The notes beneath the pieces are model-generated. The model saw only the letters and a list, made by a program, of their open reading frames with translations. It had not been told where the DNA came from and made no database searches. Positions 1 to 8,045 of a stretch of DNA of 64,000 nt are shown piece by piece (the stretch's first letter is position 1; each line of letters starts with the position of its first letter). The stretch covers positions 454,360 through 518,359 of the forward strand of contig SMNZ01000004.1 in NCBI GenBank assembly GCA_004353515.1, given 5' to 3'. Source of the stretch: Alteromonadaceae bacterium M269. GTDB taxonomy: Bacteria; Pseudomonadota; Gammaproteobacteria; Enterobacterales; Alteromonadaceae. The position numbers and the translations under genes are program-made.

Positions 1-1
1 C

Positions 2-91
2 CCAGAACTCGAAGCAAAGCTCGACGCTTTCGAAGGAAAAATTAAGTACGACTACAACTGGCAGTTAAACGACGCTGCAAATGAAGAGTAA
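2..91 (+). CDS. C-terminal end of an upstream protein (partial)
   Basis: An open frame from the left edge of the window ends with TAA at 89-91. It gives about 29 residues ending NWQLNDAANEE, hydrophilic and acidic. The next gene starts inside it, at 81 in another frame (11-nt overlap), which suggests translational coupling and a common operon. There is too little sequence to name the family. Confidence 0.6.
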   Translation, partial: PELEAKLDAFEGKIKYDYNWQLNDAANEE

Positions 92-773
92 TTCCGCCCC
101 AACACTGGTTGTTTTCTGTAAACGCCCTAAGTTAGGTCAAGGTAAACAACGCCTAGCTGCAACACTTGGTGCAGCTAAGGCATTCCAAATTGCTGTTTCT
201 TTACTCGATTGTACACTTGAAGATGCTGAGCAATGGCCGGGGCCTGTAGTGATATCTATCGCATCTGAAAACGACAAGAAGTGGGCTGAATCACTACTAG
301 CAAGGGATTTTAGTGTGTTAATTCAACCCGAAGGCAACCTTGGTGTTCGTTTAAATACCATCGACAGGCAACTCCGTGAACAAGGTCACTCCGAATTGGT
401 ATTTATAGGTACTGATGCTCCTATCCTTAATCAGGATATTTATCAATCTGTTATCAAAACACTTAGTAAGAAAAATATCGTGCTTAGCCGAGCAGATGAT
501 GGTGGCGTTACGATTATGTCTAACAGTGTTCCTTGGCCAGATATCGAGAATTTAGGTTGGAGTACAGAAACCCTCGCCGATGATTTAGCACACGCTTGTC
601 AAGATTCGGGTTTAAGCCTATCCTACGTCGCCGCAACTTATGATATTGATGTTGAGGCAGATCTCTATCGATTAGCGCTGGCATTGGGCAAAGATTCCAG
701 AGAGTCGAGGCGTCAGCTTATACAGCAGATTAACAATATCAGCTCAACACCCAGGCAAACATTATCAGCTTAG
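81..773 (+). CDS. DUF2064 / TIGR04282-type glycosyltransferase
   Basis: 230 aa, matching the GT-A fold family PF09837 (DUF2064), whose TIGR04282 members are annotated as arsenosugar-biosynthesis glycosyltransferases. Visible family marks: N-terminal strand VVFCKRP followed by a K/R-rich nucleotide-binding turn (GQGKQRLA), FIGTDAP near residue 108, RADDGGVTI near 137 for the metal/sugar site, a WST motif near 160, and DIDVEADLYRL near the end, where related enzymes have DvDt.eDl. The start overlaps the preceding gene by 11 nt and has no clear Shine-Dalgarno sequence, consistent with coupling. The name comes from family resemblance. No ArsM or ArsS gene is visible here, so an arsenosugar role is not shown. 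Confidence 0.8.
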   Translation: MKSNSAPTLVVFCKRPKLGQGKQRLAATLGAAKAFQIAVSLLDCTLEDAEQWPGPVVISIASENDKKWAESLLARDFSVLIQPEGNLGVRLNTIDRQLREQGHSELVFIGTDAPILNQDIYQSVIKTLSKKNIVLSRADDGGVTIMSNSVPWPDIENLGWSTETLADDLAHACQDSGLSLSYVAATYDIDVEADLYRLALALGKDSRESRRQLIQQINNISSTPRQTLSA

Positions 774-789
774 AGCGTGTTTATCTTTG

Positions 790-860
790 CTATACAGTTT
801 TGCAGCGAATTGTTTTCTGTTTAGGCAAAGAAGAGGCTGCGTAGTTTAGCCATCTAAATA
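790..860. repeat. Truncated copy of the 6776-7043 inverted-repeat element
   Basis: The stretch between the glycosyltransferase and the MTA phosphorylase is collinear with the left part of the element at 6776-7043. Both hold GTTTTGCAGCGA (797-808 and 6803-6814). Exactly 23 nt later in each copy comes TTTAGGCAAAGAAGAG (820-835 and 6826-6841), then a shared CTGCGTAGT and TAGC. The terminal inverted repeat and the right half are missing here, so this is a decayed or partial copy. The downstream gene starts at 871, within a few bases of the end of similarity. Confidence 0.65.
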
Positions 861-870
861 AAGGAAAAAT

Positions 871-1713
871 ATGCTAGCAATTATCGGCGGTACCGGTATA
901 TACCAGCTTGATGCTTTTGACGTTTTAGAAGTACATCACCTTGATACACCCTACGGCCATGCAGAAGTCACCGAATGTCAATTTGAAGGACGCAAAGTGT
1001 TTTTCCTTGCGAGACACGGTTCATCACACCAATTACTTCCGCACGAAGTTAACTATCGTGCCAATATCTATGGCTTAAAATCGCTGGGTATCACTCAGGT
1101 TATTGGTTTATCTGCTGTTGGTAGTTTGCAGATTGAAGTTAAGCCGGGTGACTTATCTATTCCTGATCAGTACATGGATTTCGTTAAAGGCGCTCGTGAG
1201 AAAACGTTCTTCGGTAATGGTATTGCAGCACACGTCTCTACTGCTGAACCTACATGCAGAGAATTAGCAGATGATATAGAGAAAGCTGCTAAGAAAGCTG
1301 GTATTGAGCTTCATAGAAACAAAACCTACGCTTGCGTAGACGGACCAAGATTAGGGACCAAAGCGGAAAGTGAATTTTTACGAGGTCCAGCCGGATGCGA
1401 CCTTGTTGGAATGACCAACGTACCTGAAGTCTTCCTGGCACGAGAAGCACAGCTCGCTTACTGCACCATCACTATTGCAACAGATTACGATTGTTGGCAA
1501 GACGACCCCAGTTTGCATGTAACAGTCGACAAAGTCATTAGCCGTTATGGTGAAAGCTTGCAAAAAGCGACCCAGCTCTTGCTCGCTTATTTGAGAGAGC
1601 CCGAGATCGAATATCAATGCCAGTGCCGCAGTTCCCTAGCAGGTGCTATATTGACACCAGAGCAAGCTCTGTCTGATGAACAAAAAGAACGCTTAGCTGT
1701 ACTGAAGAGCTAA
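871..1713 (+). CDS. mtnP: 5'-methylthioadenosine / S-methyl-5'-thioinosine phosphorylase
   Basis: 280 aa, PNP_UDP_1 / MTAP family. It cleaves 5'-methylthioadenosine (or methylthioinosine) with phosphate, salvaging the by-product of polyamine synthesis. Seen: N-terminal GGTGIY phosphate loop, RHG near 49, HEVNYRAN near 58, GSL near 88, the MTAP-type region GMTNVPEVFLARE near 180, and DYDCW near 205. A Cys-rich tail (CQCRSSLAGAI) near 250 matches the longer bacterial MTAP type rather than the roughly 245-aa MTIP type. Choosing between MTA and MTI as substrate needs the base-specificity residues. It has a good RBS (aaggaa) 6 nt upstream. A decayed repeat copy fills the preceding gap. Confidence 0.88.
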   Translation: MLAIIGGTGIYQLDAFDVLEVHHLDTPYGHAEVTECQFEGRKVFFLARHGSSHQLLPHEVNYRANIYGLKSLGITQVIGLSAVGSLQIEVKPGDLSIPDQYMDFVKGAREKTFFGNGIAAHVSTAEPTCRELADDIEKAAKKAGIELHRNKTYACVDGPRLGTKAESEFLRGPAGCDLVGMTNVPEVFLAREAQLAYCTITIATDYDCWQDDPSLHVTVDKVISRYGESLQKATQLLLAYLREPEIEYQCQCRSSLAGAILTPEQALSDEQKERLAVLKS

Positions 1714-1743
1714 GCGTCTTTAATCTAAATTCGACAAACTGCA

Positions 1744-2715
1744 ATGAATGAATTGAGTCAAGTTGCCCTGCATCCCGCGTTCCAGACATTTTTTATCATG
1801 CTGGTTGTGATATTAATCGAACGTTGGTGGCCTATCTCAAAAAAATACCACCCGTTAACCGTGTATCGTCTAATCGCCATACGCATGGCGTTAAAAGTCA
1901 ATCCTGACGACAAACGCAGCGAACAACAACAAAAGATATCGGGCTCGTTAGCGGCAATAATGTTAACTGTCCCAGTACTACTTCCTATTGCGCTATTTAT
2001 TCAACTCGCCGACATCAAGCAATTCTTCGATGGATTACTATTATTGTTCGCTCTGCAGTTCCAATATGTTGCAGCCGGGAGTAAGAGGATTGCATTTGCA
2101 CTCGGTCGCGATAAAAAGGCATTGTCTCGCCATATCATTAACGATCTCTGTTTAAGACAAACGGACAATCTTTCCACTGTTGGTATCTGCAAAGCGACAA
2201 TCGAAACTTATTTGCTGAGATACACCTATCAATACTTGGCTGTGCTATTTTGGTTTATCTGCTTCGGTGGCGTTGCCGCTCTCCTCTATCGCCTGCTATT
2301 TGAATTAACACAAGCTTGGAACGTCAAAAAGAGTCATTTCAAATACTTTGGTCGTCCCGTCAATGCGATACATGCCTTACTCAGTTGGGTACCTAGTCAG
2401 CTTATGGCTCTGCTATTTATGTTGGCTGAAAATATTAAAAATGCTTACTACTTTAGGCGTCGCTTACCGACTAAGGCAGGGCGCAGAGCTAAGCTCATTG
2501 CAACTTTTGCAGGGGCGCTGAATGTCCAACTTGGCGGACCGGTTATGTATAATGACGTTAAGCACCGCACACTCAAAAGTGGCCCAGCTCGCTTCCCTCA
2601 AAGCCAAGACATACTCCGTAGCCTAGCTGCGGGTGATAAAGCCTTATTAATTTGGGTTATTATCACTTTATTATTAAGCGCATGCCTATATGCGTTGAAT
2701 CCTAGCTTGCCTTAA
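1744..2715 (+). CDS. CbiB/CobD-family cobalamin biosynthesis membrane protein
   Basis: 323 aa, PF03186-like. CbiB attaches the aminopropanol linker to adenosylcobyric acid at the inner membrane. Seen: a hydrophobic N-terminal segment, a second hydrophobic pair near 65-110, LFWFICFGG near 170, a conserved-looking LLSWVPSQL near 215, GALNVQLGGPVMY near 258, and a final membrane helix. The order LFW...YR...WVP..L...GAL.V.LGGP is that of CbiB. However, the mid-protein T.E...D region common in canonical CbiB is poorly kept (TIETYLLRYTYQY), so it is a divergent member. A BtuF-like cobamide-binding protein lies downstream, which supports the assignment. AmpE-like membrane proteins are the alternative. 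Confidence 0.7.
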   Translation: MNELSQVALHPAFQTFFIMLVVILIERWWPISKKYHPLTVYRLIAIRMALKVNPDDKRSEQQQKISGSLAAIMLTVPVLLPIALFIQLADIKQFFDGLLLLFALQFQYVAAGSKRIAFALGRDKKALSRHIINDLCLRQTDNLSTVGICKATIETYLLRYTYQYLAVLFWFICFGGVAALLYRLLFELTQAWNVKKSHFKYFGRPVNAIHALLSWVPSQLMALLFMLAENIKNAYYFRRRLPTKAGRRAKLIATFAGALNVQLGGPVMYNDVKHRTLKSGPARFPQSQDILRSLAAGDKALLIWVIITLLLSACLYALNPSLP

Positions 2716-2870
2716 GCAATATTCTTCTCGCCTATTTTTAATATAGTCACACGTAGACTTTAGAAAAAACAAATTTCTACCAAAACCAGGATGGTAAATA
2801 AAGTTTGCATTTGAGAATTTTGCAGATATATTAGCGCTGCCAATTCGGCAAACAATTAAGGAAAATTATT

Positions 2871-3014
2871 ATGAAAAAGAAAGCTATTCGTATATTTGCG
2901 GTTTCTGCATTAATCATTACTTCAACTGCAGCATTAGCAGGCAGCTGTGGTTCACTTGCTTGCAGATTAGGATTGGATTCTGGACCACACTGCCTTTGCC
3001 AAACTTCTAAGTAA
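2871..3014 (+). CDS. 47-aa secreted cysteine-containing peptide
   Basis: A short reading frame with a good RBS (aaggaaaa about 5 nt before ATG). Residues 1-23 form a textbook signal peptide: KKK, then a hydrophobic core, then AALA. The predicted mature part is about 24 residues, starting GSCGSLACR and containing four cysteines (C26, C31, C41, C43) ending CLC. No family recognised. The 3' end runs straight into an A/T hairpin. The four cysteines could form two disulfides or bind a metal in the periplasm. It lies between the CbiB-like gene and btuF on the same strand. Confidence 0.62.
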   Translation: MKKKAIRIFAVSALIITSTAALAGSCGSLACRLGLDSGPHCLCQTSK

Positions 3015-3028
3015 TAAAACCAGAAGCA

Positions 3029-3076
3029 AATTATAAAAAATATTTAACCTAATAATTGCGTTATTTTTTTATAATT
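3029..3076 (+). terminator. A/T-rich hairpin after the small peptide gene
   Basis: AATTATAAAAAATA at 3029-3042 pairs with the T-run TATTTTTTTATAATT at 3062-3076, 15 nt after the peptide stop codon. The stem is almost all A-T and contains the U-run itself, so it could terminate in either direction. Confidence 0.5.
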
Positions 3077-3084
3077 CAAAAACT

Positions 3085-3126
3085 ACTGCACCGTTTATCA
3101 AATTGAGATCTCGTATTCGGTGCAGT
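3085..3126. other. Inverted repeat upstream of btuF
   Basis: ACTGCACCG (3085-3093) and CGGTGCAGT (3118-3126) are perfect 9-bp arms around a 24-nt loop holding the palindrome GAGATCTC. No T-run follows, so it is not a clear terminator. It may be the distal part of the previous terminator, an operator or an RNA structure. It does not contain the B12-box that would mark a cobalamin riboswitch. Confidence 0.45.
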
Positions 3127-3297
3127 CAAGGTAATTAAATATTTCATTAAACATTGCTAATAAAAACTTCCCTCTAGAAAGCATCAGAACTCATACATTT
3201 CATATGGATTGCTAACATCATATTCTCTCTTTAAGTTATCATGAACGCTTTAAGCAACAACTAGCTCCTGTTTTTACATTCTCAAGGTCAGGAAGAA

Positions 3298-4161
3298 ATG
3301 AGCAATACTATCAATAGCCTGTGGCTGCTCTTGTCGATAGGGCTGGGATTTACTCTGCTAAGTACTGAAGCTATCGGTAAAACATCAAACATCGGAAATC
3401 ATGCCCTTCCACAACGAATTATCAGCTTAGCACCGCATACCACTGAGTTAATTTATGCATTGGAAGCCCAAGATAGGCTGGTTGCTGTTAGCGATTTCAG
3501 TGACTACCCAGAACAAGCGAGTCAGCTTCCATCCGTATCAAGTTATCAAGGGGTCGATTTCGAAGCGATTCTGCGTCTTAAGCCCGACCTTATCTTAGCC
3601 TGGCGAGGCGGGAATAAAGCGCAAGACCTAGCCAGATTAGAGTCACTCGGTTTTGATATTTTTTATTCAAGTCCTAAAACACTCGATGATATTAGCCACG
3701 AAGTTATTGCGTTAGGCCAAAAACTCGGTCAACAGGAACAAGCGGAAAAATTATCAGACAATTACAACAAAACGCTAAGCGATTTAAGAAAGTCGTACGA
3801 AACAAATAAGAAAACTCCTGTCTTTTACTACCTGTGGCCAAAACCATTAATGACCATTGGCAAAAATGCTTGGGGCAACGAGCTGCTCGAAGTTTGTGGT
3901 GCGCGAAACATCTTTGACAATGCCATTAATGATTACCCTGAAGTGCCTATGGAATCGGTTGTCCGCAAACAGCCTGAAGTGCTCATTGCAGTCAACAAAG
4001 AACCCGCTGAGCAACTGAAAACATTCTGGCGTCCTTGGCTGGAACTCTTAAATAAACAAGAAAGTGATATCAAGCAAGCTAACCCCGACCTCCTGCACCG
4101 ATTCACACCGCGTTTGCTAGAGGGGTTAGGCAAGTTGTGTCAGGATATTCATTCGTCCTAA
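3298..4161 (+). CDS. btuF: BtuF-like cobalamin/cobamide-binding periplasmic protein
   Basis: 287 aa, helical-backbone metal-receptor fold (PF01497). It binds B12 compounds in the periplasm for an ABC importer. An N-terminal signal peptide of about 27 residues precedes RIISLAPHTTELIYAL near 40, the hallmark opening of BtuF. DLILAWRGG near 98 and VPMESVVRKQPEVL near 216 follow the family pattern. The start has AGGAAG 5 nt upstream. The matching BtuCD genes are not in this window, so it may work with a transporter encoded elsewhere or serve cobamide salvage with the CbiB-like protein. Siderophore-binding relatives share the fold, but local context favours B12. Confidence 0.82.
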   Translation: MSNTINSLWLLLSIGLGFTLLSTEAIGKTSNIGNHALPQRIISLAPHTTELIYALEAQDRLVAVSDFSDYPEQASQLPSVSSYQGVDFEAILRLKPDLILAWRGGNKAQDLARLESLGFDIFYSSPKTLDDISHEVIALGQKLGQQEQAEKLSDNYNKTLSDLRKSYETNKKTPVFYYLWPKPLMTIGKNAWGNELLEVCGARNIFDNAINDYPEVPMESVVRKQPEVLIAVNKEPAEQLKTFWRPWLELLNKQESDIKQANPDLLHRFTPRLLEGLGKLCQDIHSS

Positions 4162-4336
4162 TCAGCCTAATTTAGATCGAATTCTTGAACTTGTTAAAGA
4201 GAAAAACGTATAAGGTTGAGAAAGCTTCAGCCGATATCAAGAAACAAGCGATAGAACCCCGTATTTGTGTAGGTAGTTTTATTTATCTCATGTACAATCC
4301 GTCGCTGATTTTTTAACTAATTAAACGAAAACTTTT

Positions 4337-5329
4337 ATGAGCCAATATGACATCGTCGCCTTGGGTAATGCCCTTGTCGATAAAGAATTTGAAGTGACAG
4401 AAGAATTTCTTGCTAAGCACAATATTGAAAAAGGGTTCATGACACTCCAAGAGACTGATGAACATGTGACTCTTATTGAAGATTTGCATCAAGAATTTGG
4501 TTTGCGTAACCGTGCTGGCGGCGGCTCTGCTGCGAATACTATAGTGACAGCCGCTCAATTTGGTAGCAAAACCTTCTATTGTTGCAAGGTTGCTAACGAT
4601 GATCTTGGCGACTTCTACCGAAGAGACCTTGATGCCGCTTCTGTCGATAACAGTTTATCCAAAGTCAAAGTTGAAGGCATGACAGGTTTATCACTGATCA
4701 TGGTGACGCCTGATGCAGATCGCACCATGTGCACACACTTGGGTATTACTGGTACTTTTAGCGATGCACAACTTGATCTGAACGCTATACAGAATGCGAA
4801 GTATTTATACATTGAAGGTCACTTACTTTACCAACCCCCTGCAGTTGAAGCTATACTCAAGGCAAAAGCCATTGCTCAAGAGTCAGGTGTGAAAGTCGCG
4901 GTAACATTCTCTGATCCTGCAGTTGTTAACTACGCACGTGAAAACCTGGAAAAAGTACTAGGTGACGGCGTCGACTTAATCTTCTGTAATCAAGACGAAG
5001 CAACTGACTGGAATGGCGATTTGGAAAAAGGCATTGAATCCATTCTTACTCGCACCAAAAGCTTGGTTTTAACGCGTGGAGAGAGTGGCGCTACTGTCTA
5101 TGACAATGGTGAAATAACAAACATTGAACCTTTTAAAGTGAATGCCGTAGATACAACAGGTGCTGGAGATACATTCGCTGGTGCATTCTTGTATGGCATA
5201 ACGCAAGGGCTTTCAGTTGCTCAATCAGGTAAATTGGCGAGTCGTACAGCAGCAGAGTGCGTATCAAGTTTCGGTGCTAGACTTACTGAACGTACCCAGT
5301 CAATTATTCTTCAAGAAATGAATTTCTAA
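4337..5329 (+). CDS. Adenosine kinase (PfkB family)
   Basis: 330 aa. It phosphorylates adenosine to AMP, pulling the SAH-hydrolase reaction forward. Seen: N-terminal [17 protein letters not shown] near 57 (substrate lid glycines), and the C-terminal ATP/anion-hole signature [16 protein letters not shown] near 270 with catalytic Asp. The stop codon lies 17 nt before the SAH-hydrolase start, so the two are almost certainly co-transcribed and act in sequence. Length and motifs are normal for the bacterial adenosine kinase type. Ribokinase or 2-keto-3-deoxygluconate kinase are PfkB alternatives, made unlikely by the neighbour. Confidence 0.88.
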   Translation: MSQYDIVALGNALVDKEFEVTEEFLAKHNIEKGFMTLQETDEHVTLIEDLHQEFGLRNRAGGGSAANTIVTAAQFGSKTFYCCKVANDDLGDFYRRDLDAASVDNSLSKVKVEGMTGLSLIMVTPDADRTMCTHLGITGTFSDAQLDLNAIQNAKYLYIEGHLLYQPPAVEAILKAKAIAQESGVKVAVTFSDPAVVNYARENLEKVLGDGVDLIFCNQDEATDWNGDLEKGIESILTRTKSLVLTRGESGATVYDNGEITNIEPFKVNAVDTTGAGDTFAGAFLYGITQGLSVAQSGKLASRTAAECVSSFGARLTERTQSIILQEMNF

Positions 5330-5346
5330 TTTGGACGCTATTAACA

Positions 5347-6738
5347 ATGAAAGATACTAATCAAGTTATTGAAAAGGGCGACTTTAAAGTTGCTGACATG
5401 TCACTCGCTGAGTGGGGAAGAAAGGAACTCACTATCGCAGAAGGTGAGATGCCGGCATTGATGGCTATCCGTGAAAAATATAAAGCTTCACAGCCACTTA
5501 AAGGCGCTAAAATTCTTGGTTGCATCCACATGACCATTCAAACTGGTGTCCTTATCGAGACACTCGTTGACCTTGGTGCGGAAGTTCGTTGGTCTTCTTG
5601 TAACATTTTCTCGACTCAAGACCATGCAGCCGCTGCAATCGTTGAAACAGGTGTTCCTGTTTACGCTTGGAAAGGCGAAACAGAAGAAGAGTACGAGTGG
5701 TGTCTTGAACAAACTATCCTTAGTGAAGGTCAACCATGGGACGCAAACATGGTATTAGACGATGGTGGCGACCTGACTGAAATGCTTCACAAACAATACC
5801 CTCAAGTACTTGAGAATGTGCATGGTATTACAGAAGAAACAACAACAGGCGTTCACCGTCTACAAGAGATGTTGGAAAAAGGTGAGCTGAAAGTTCCAGC
5901 CGTTAACGTCAACGACTCTGTTACTAAGTCTAAGAATGACAACAAATACGGATGCCGTCACAGCTTAAACGATGCTATAAAACGTGCAACTGATCACTTA
6001 CTTGCAGGTAAAAAAGCCCTTGTTGTTGGTTACGGTGATGTAGGTAAAGGTTCTGCTCAATCACTCTCTCAAGAAGGCATGATTGTTAAAGTTGCAGAGA
6101 TCGATCCTATCTGCGCGATGCAAGCTTGTATGGACGGTTTTGAAGTTGTTTCACCTTATATCGACGGTGTTAAAACAGGTTCTACTGACGGTATTAATAA
6201 AGCACTGATGTCGAATACTGACCTTATTGTCACGACAACAGGTAATGCTGACGTTTGTGATGCGCAAATGCTTAGCACAATTAAATCAGGTGCTGTTGTT
6301 TGTAACATTGGTCACTTCGACAATGAAATCGATACAGCTTACATGCGCGATAACTGGCGTTGGGATGAAGTGAAACCTCAAGTTCACAAAATCTATCGCA
6401 GTGATGATGAGCTAGATCACCTAATCCTATTGTCTGAAGGTCGCTTGGTGAATTTAGGTAACGCAACAGGCCACCCATCCAGAATTATGGACGGCTCATT
6501 CGCAAACCAAGTCTTAGCGCAAATTTATCTATTTGGCGAAGGCTTCGCGAACATGAGCGCGGCAGAAAAAGAAGCAGCAATGAAAGTGGAAGTTTTACCT
6601 AAGCAATTAGACGAAGAAGTTGCACGTTATATGGTTCAAGGTTTCGGTGGCGTTTTAACAACGTTAACGCAAGAACAAGCAGACTACATCAACGTGTCTA
6701 TCGAAGGTCCGTTCAAACCTGAGACATACCGTTACTAA
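5347..6738 (+). CDS. ahcY: S-adenosylhomocysteine hydrolase
   Basis: 463 aa. It hydrolyses S-adenosylhomocysteine to adenosine and homocysteine with tightly bound NAD, regenerating the methyl cycle. Seen: [16 protein letters not shown] near 58, [10 protein letters not shown] near 160, [13 protein letters not shown] near 192 with the catalytic Lys and Asn, the NAD-binding [10 protein letters not shown] near 229, [11 protein letters not shown] near 320, and the conserved C-terminus PFKPETYRY that reaches the neighbouring active site. The frame is complete. It follows adenosine kinase by 17 nt and is followed by a weak AAGAAAGAG/CTCTCTTCTT hairpin, then an inverted-repeat element. Confidence 0.97.
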   Translation: MKDTNQVIEKGDFKVADMSLAEWGRKELTIAEGEMPALMAIREKYKASQPLKGAKILGCIHMTIQTGVLIETLVDLGAEVRWSSCNIFSTQDHAAAAIVETGVPVYAWKGETEEEYEWCLEQTILSEGQPWDANMVLDDGGDLTEMLHKQYPQVLENVHGITEETTTGVHRLQEMLEKGELKVPAVNVNDSVTKSKNDNKYGCRHSLNDAIKRATDHLLAGKKALVVGYGDVGKGSAQSLSQEGMIVKVAEIDPICAMQACMDGFEVVSPYIDGVKTGSTDGINKALMSNTDLIVTTTGNADVCDAQMLSTIKSGAVVCNIGHFDNEIDTAYMRDNWRWDEVKPQVHKIYRSDDELDHLILLSEGRLVNLGNATGHPSRIMDGSFANQVLAQIYLFGEGFANMSAAEKEAAMKVEVLPKQLDEEVARYMVQGFGGVLTTLTQEQADYINVSIEGPFKPETYRY

Positions 6739-6775
6739 ACTGCAAGAAAGAGAAACTCTCTTCTTATAGAACGTA

Positions 6776-7043
6776 TTAGGGGCTGTAGACCTTTGGTGTA
6801 CGGTTTTGCAGCGAGTTGTTGGTTATTTAGGCAAAGAAGAGACTGCGTAGTGTAGCAATCTACAAGAGAAGGTTCTGATGTAGTATAAATAACCAACAAA
6901 CGCTGTCTGAAAGATTCGTTATAAAGGCTTCTTGCTTTTTGTTGTGTACTTTTGATTGATATTTATCAGCCTGCAAGTCCACGCCTCAATCAAAAACCCT
7001 TTATTTAGAACAAAATCTATACAACAAAGGTCTGCAGCCCTAA
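6776..7043. mobile_element. 268-bp MITE-like element with terminal inverted repeats
   Basis: The ends 6776-6800 and 7020-7043 are inverted copies: TTAGGGGCTGTAGACCTTTG on the left, and the reverse complement of a near-identical string on the right (about 21 of 24 positions). Inside, TTGTTGGTTATTTA (6816-6829) pairs perfectly with 6886-6899. A second internal pair, TTTTGATTGA...TCAATCAAAA, lies near 6950-6998. No reading frame of note. Size, ends and nested hairpins fit a non-autonomous miniature element. A truncated relative lies at 790-860. It fills most of the 416-bp gap between ahcY and the next gene. No clear target duplication was seen. Confidence 0.6.
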
Positions 7044-7154
7044 ACTTTGAACAGGTTTTTGTGACAAAGGTTAATACGCTCTAGCTAATACTTATGGGGT
7101 TGAGATAGTATCAGCAATGATTCAATCCCCGTTGAGCTTGCAGGAGTAAAATCT

Positions 7155-7526
7155 ATGTTGAGGTATCTTGTCGTGTTTTCCGCTTTACTTAGCTTTTTTT
7201 CATCAGGTGCTGATGTTGTTGATATCTCTGCGAAAGAATTGTTATCAACACCAGATACGCAACGCTTGATTATTGATGTACGCACGCAAAGCGAATATGA
7301 CGAAGGTCATGTCCCAGGCGCTATATTGGTCCCTCATAGAAACATAGAACATCACTTAGCAGGGCTTCAATCTTTCAAAGACAAACCGATAGTACTTTAT
7401 TGCGAATCAGGGGTTAGAGTTCGAAAAGCCATTTCTGTACTTCAAGATGCTGGTTTTACTCAAATACAACACCTTGATGGTGATATGAAAAACTGGCGGA
7501 AAGAGAACCTTCCAATAGAAAAATAG
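7155..7526 (+). CDS. Periplasmic single-domain rhodanese-like protein
   Basis: 123 aa. A signal peptide of about 18 residues (MLRYLVVFSALLSFF...) is followed by one rhodanese domain. Seen: LIIDVRTQSEYDEGHVPGA near 38-57 and the active loop LYCESGVR with the sulfur-accepting Cys at 83. A single-domain, exported rhodanese probably handles sulfane sulfur or acts in redox or metal handling outside the cytoplasm; its substrate is unknown. A start at 7155 gives an ATG with a weak upstream purine run (caggag at 7140-7145). It stands alone. Confidence 0.82.
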   Translation: MLRYLVVFSALLSFFSSGADVVDISAKELLSTPDTQRLIIDVRTQSEYDEGHVPGAILVPHRNIEHHLAGLQSFKDKPIVLYCESGVRVRKAISVLQDAGFTQIQHLDGDMKNWRKENLPIEK

Positions 7527-7545
7527 GCTAAATCAATAGTCGACT

Positions 7546-7566
7546 TTTGATGTTTAAAACATCAAA
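7546..7566. terminator. Palindrome after the rhodanese gene
   Basis: TTTGATGTTT and AAACATCAAA are perfect 10-bp arms around a single A. The palindrome lies 20 nt after the rhodanese stop codon and just before the RBS of the next gene. The tight loop makes it a poor RNA hairpin, so it could equally be a protein-binding site for the downstream gene. Confidence 0.35.
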
Positions 7567-7587
7567 TCAAGTATCAGGAATTCCGTT

Positions 7588-8007
7588 ATTAGTATAATAA
7601 CCTTTGAAAACAACGATAAATACGGAAGCTATCTGATAGAAGCTGGTAATCGCGTTCTTAGTGTCACCTTTAAAGGTGCAATGGGTATGAATCTCAGTAA
7701 AAAGTATACTAAGGATGTATTAGAAGCTTGCGAATCTTTCAGTAACAACCAATGGGGTTATTTTGCCAACGCAATGGATTTTGATGCATCAACTTTTGAT
7801 GCTAACACCAATATGTCAGACAGTTACCGACACTGCATGAAAAATGGATGCGTTGTCGATGCTTATTGCATTAGTTCGCCTGTCGCAATACATCAATTGA
7901 ACAAGATTAGACTTGAACTCAAGGTGACATCACCGATTGAAGAGCGCCTTTTTGGAAGTAGAAAAGACGCCTGTTCCTTTATCAATAATTACTTAGACTC
8001 TCTTTAA
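7588..8007 (+). CDS. Uncharacterised 139-aa protein, probable ATT start
   Basis: The first ATG in this frame is at 7681, but the frame stays open upstream to 7558. The extra residues (IITFENNDKYGSYLIEAGN, then RVLSVTFKGA) continue a plausible strand-rich N-terminus. A Shine-Dalgarno-like caggaa (7575-7580) sits 7 nt before an in-frame ATT at 7588; none precedes 7681. I therefore propose initiation at ATT, which is very rare (known in infC), or a mutated ATG. The strand pattern followed by KKYTKDVLEAC and WGYFANAMDF loosely resembles STAS-like proteins, with low certainty. Cys at several places, no signal peptide. If ATT is not used, the protein is 108 aa. Confidence 0.6.
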   Translation: MSIITFENNDKYGSYLIEAGNRVLSVTFKGAMGMNLSKKYTKDVLEACESFSNNQWGYFANAMDFDASTFDANTNMSDSYRHCMKNGCVVDAYCISSPVAIHQLNKIRLELKVTSPIEERLFGSRKDACSFINNYLDSL

Positions 8008-8045
8008 TAGCAAAGCATTACCTTTGCTTCTAGATAAATCCGACT

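Noticed and set aside
3085-3297. Cobalamin riboswitch before btuF
   Set aside because: Only a 9-bp inverted repeat is present; no B12-box or multi-stem arrangement can be seen in the 283 bp between the peptide gene and btuF.
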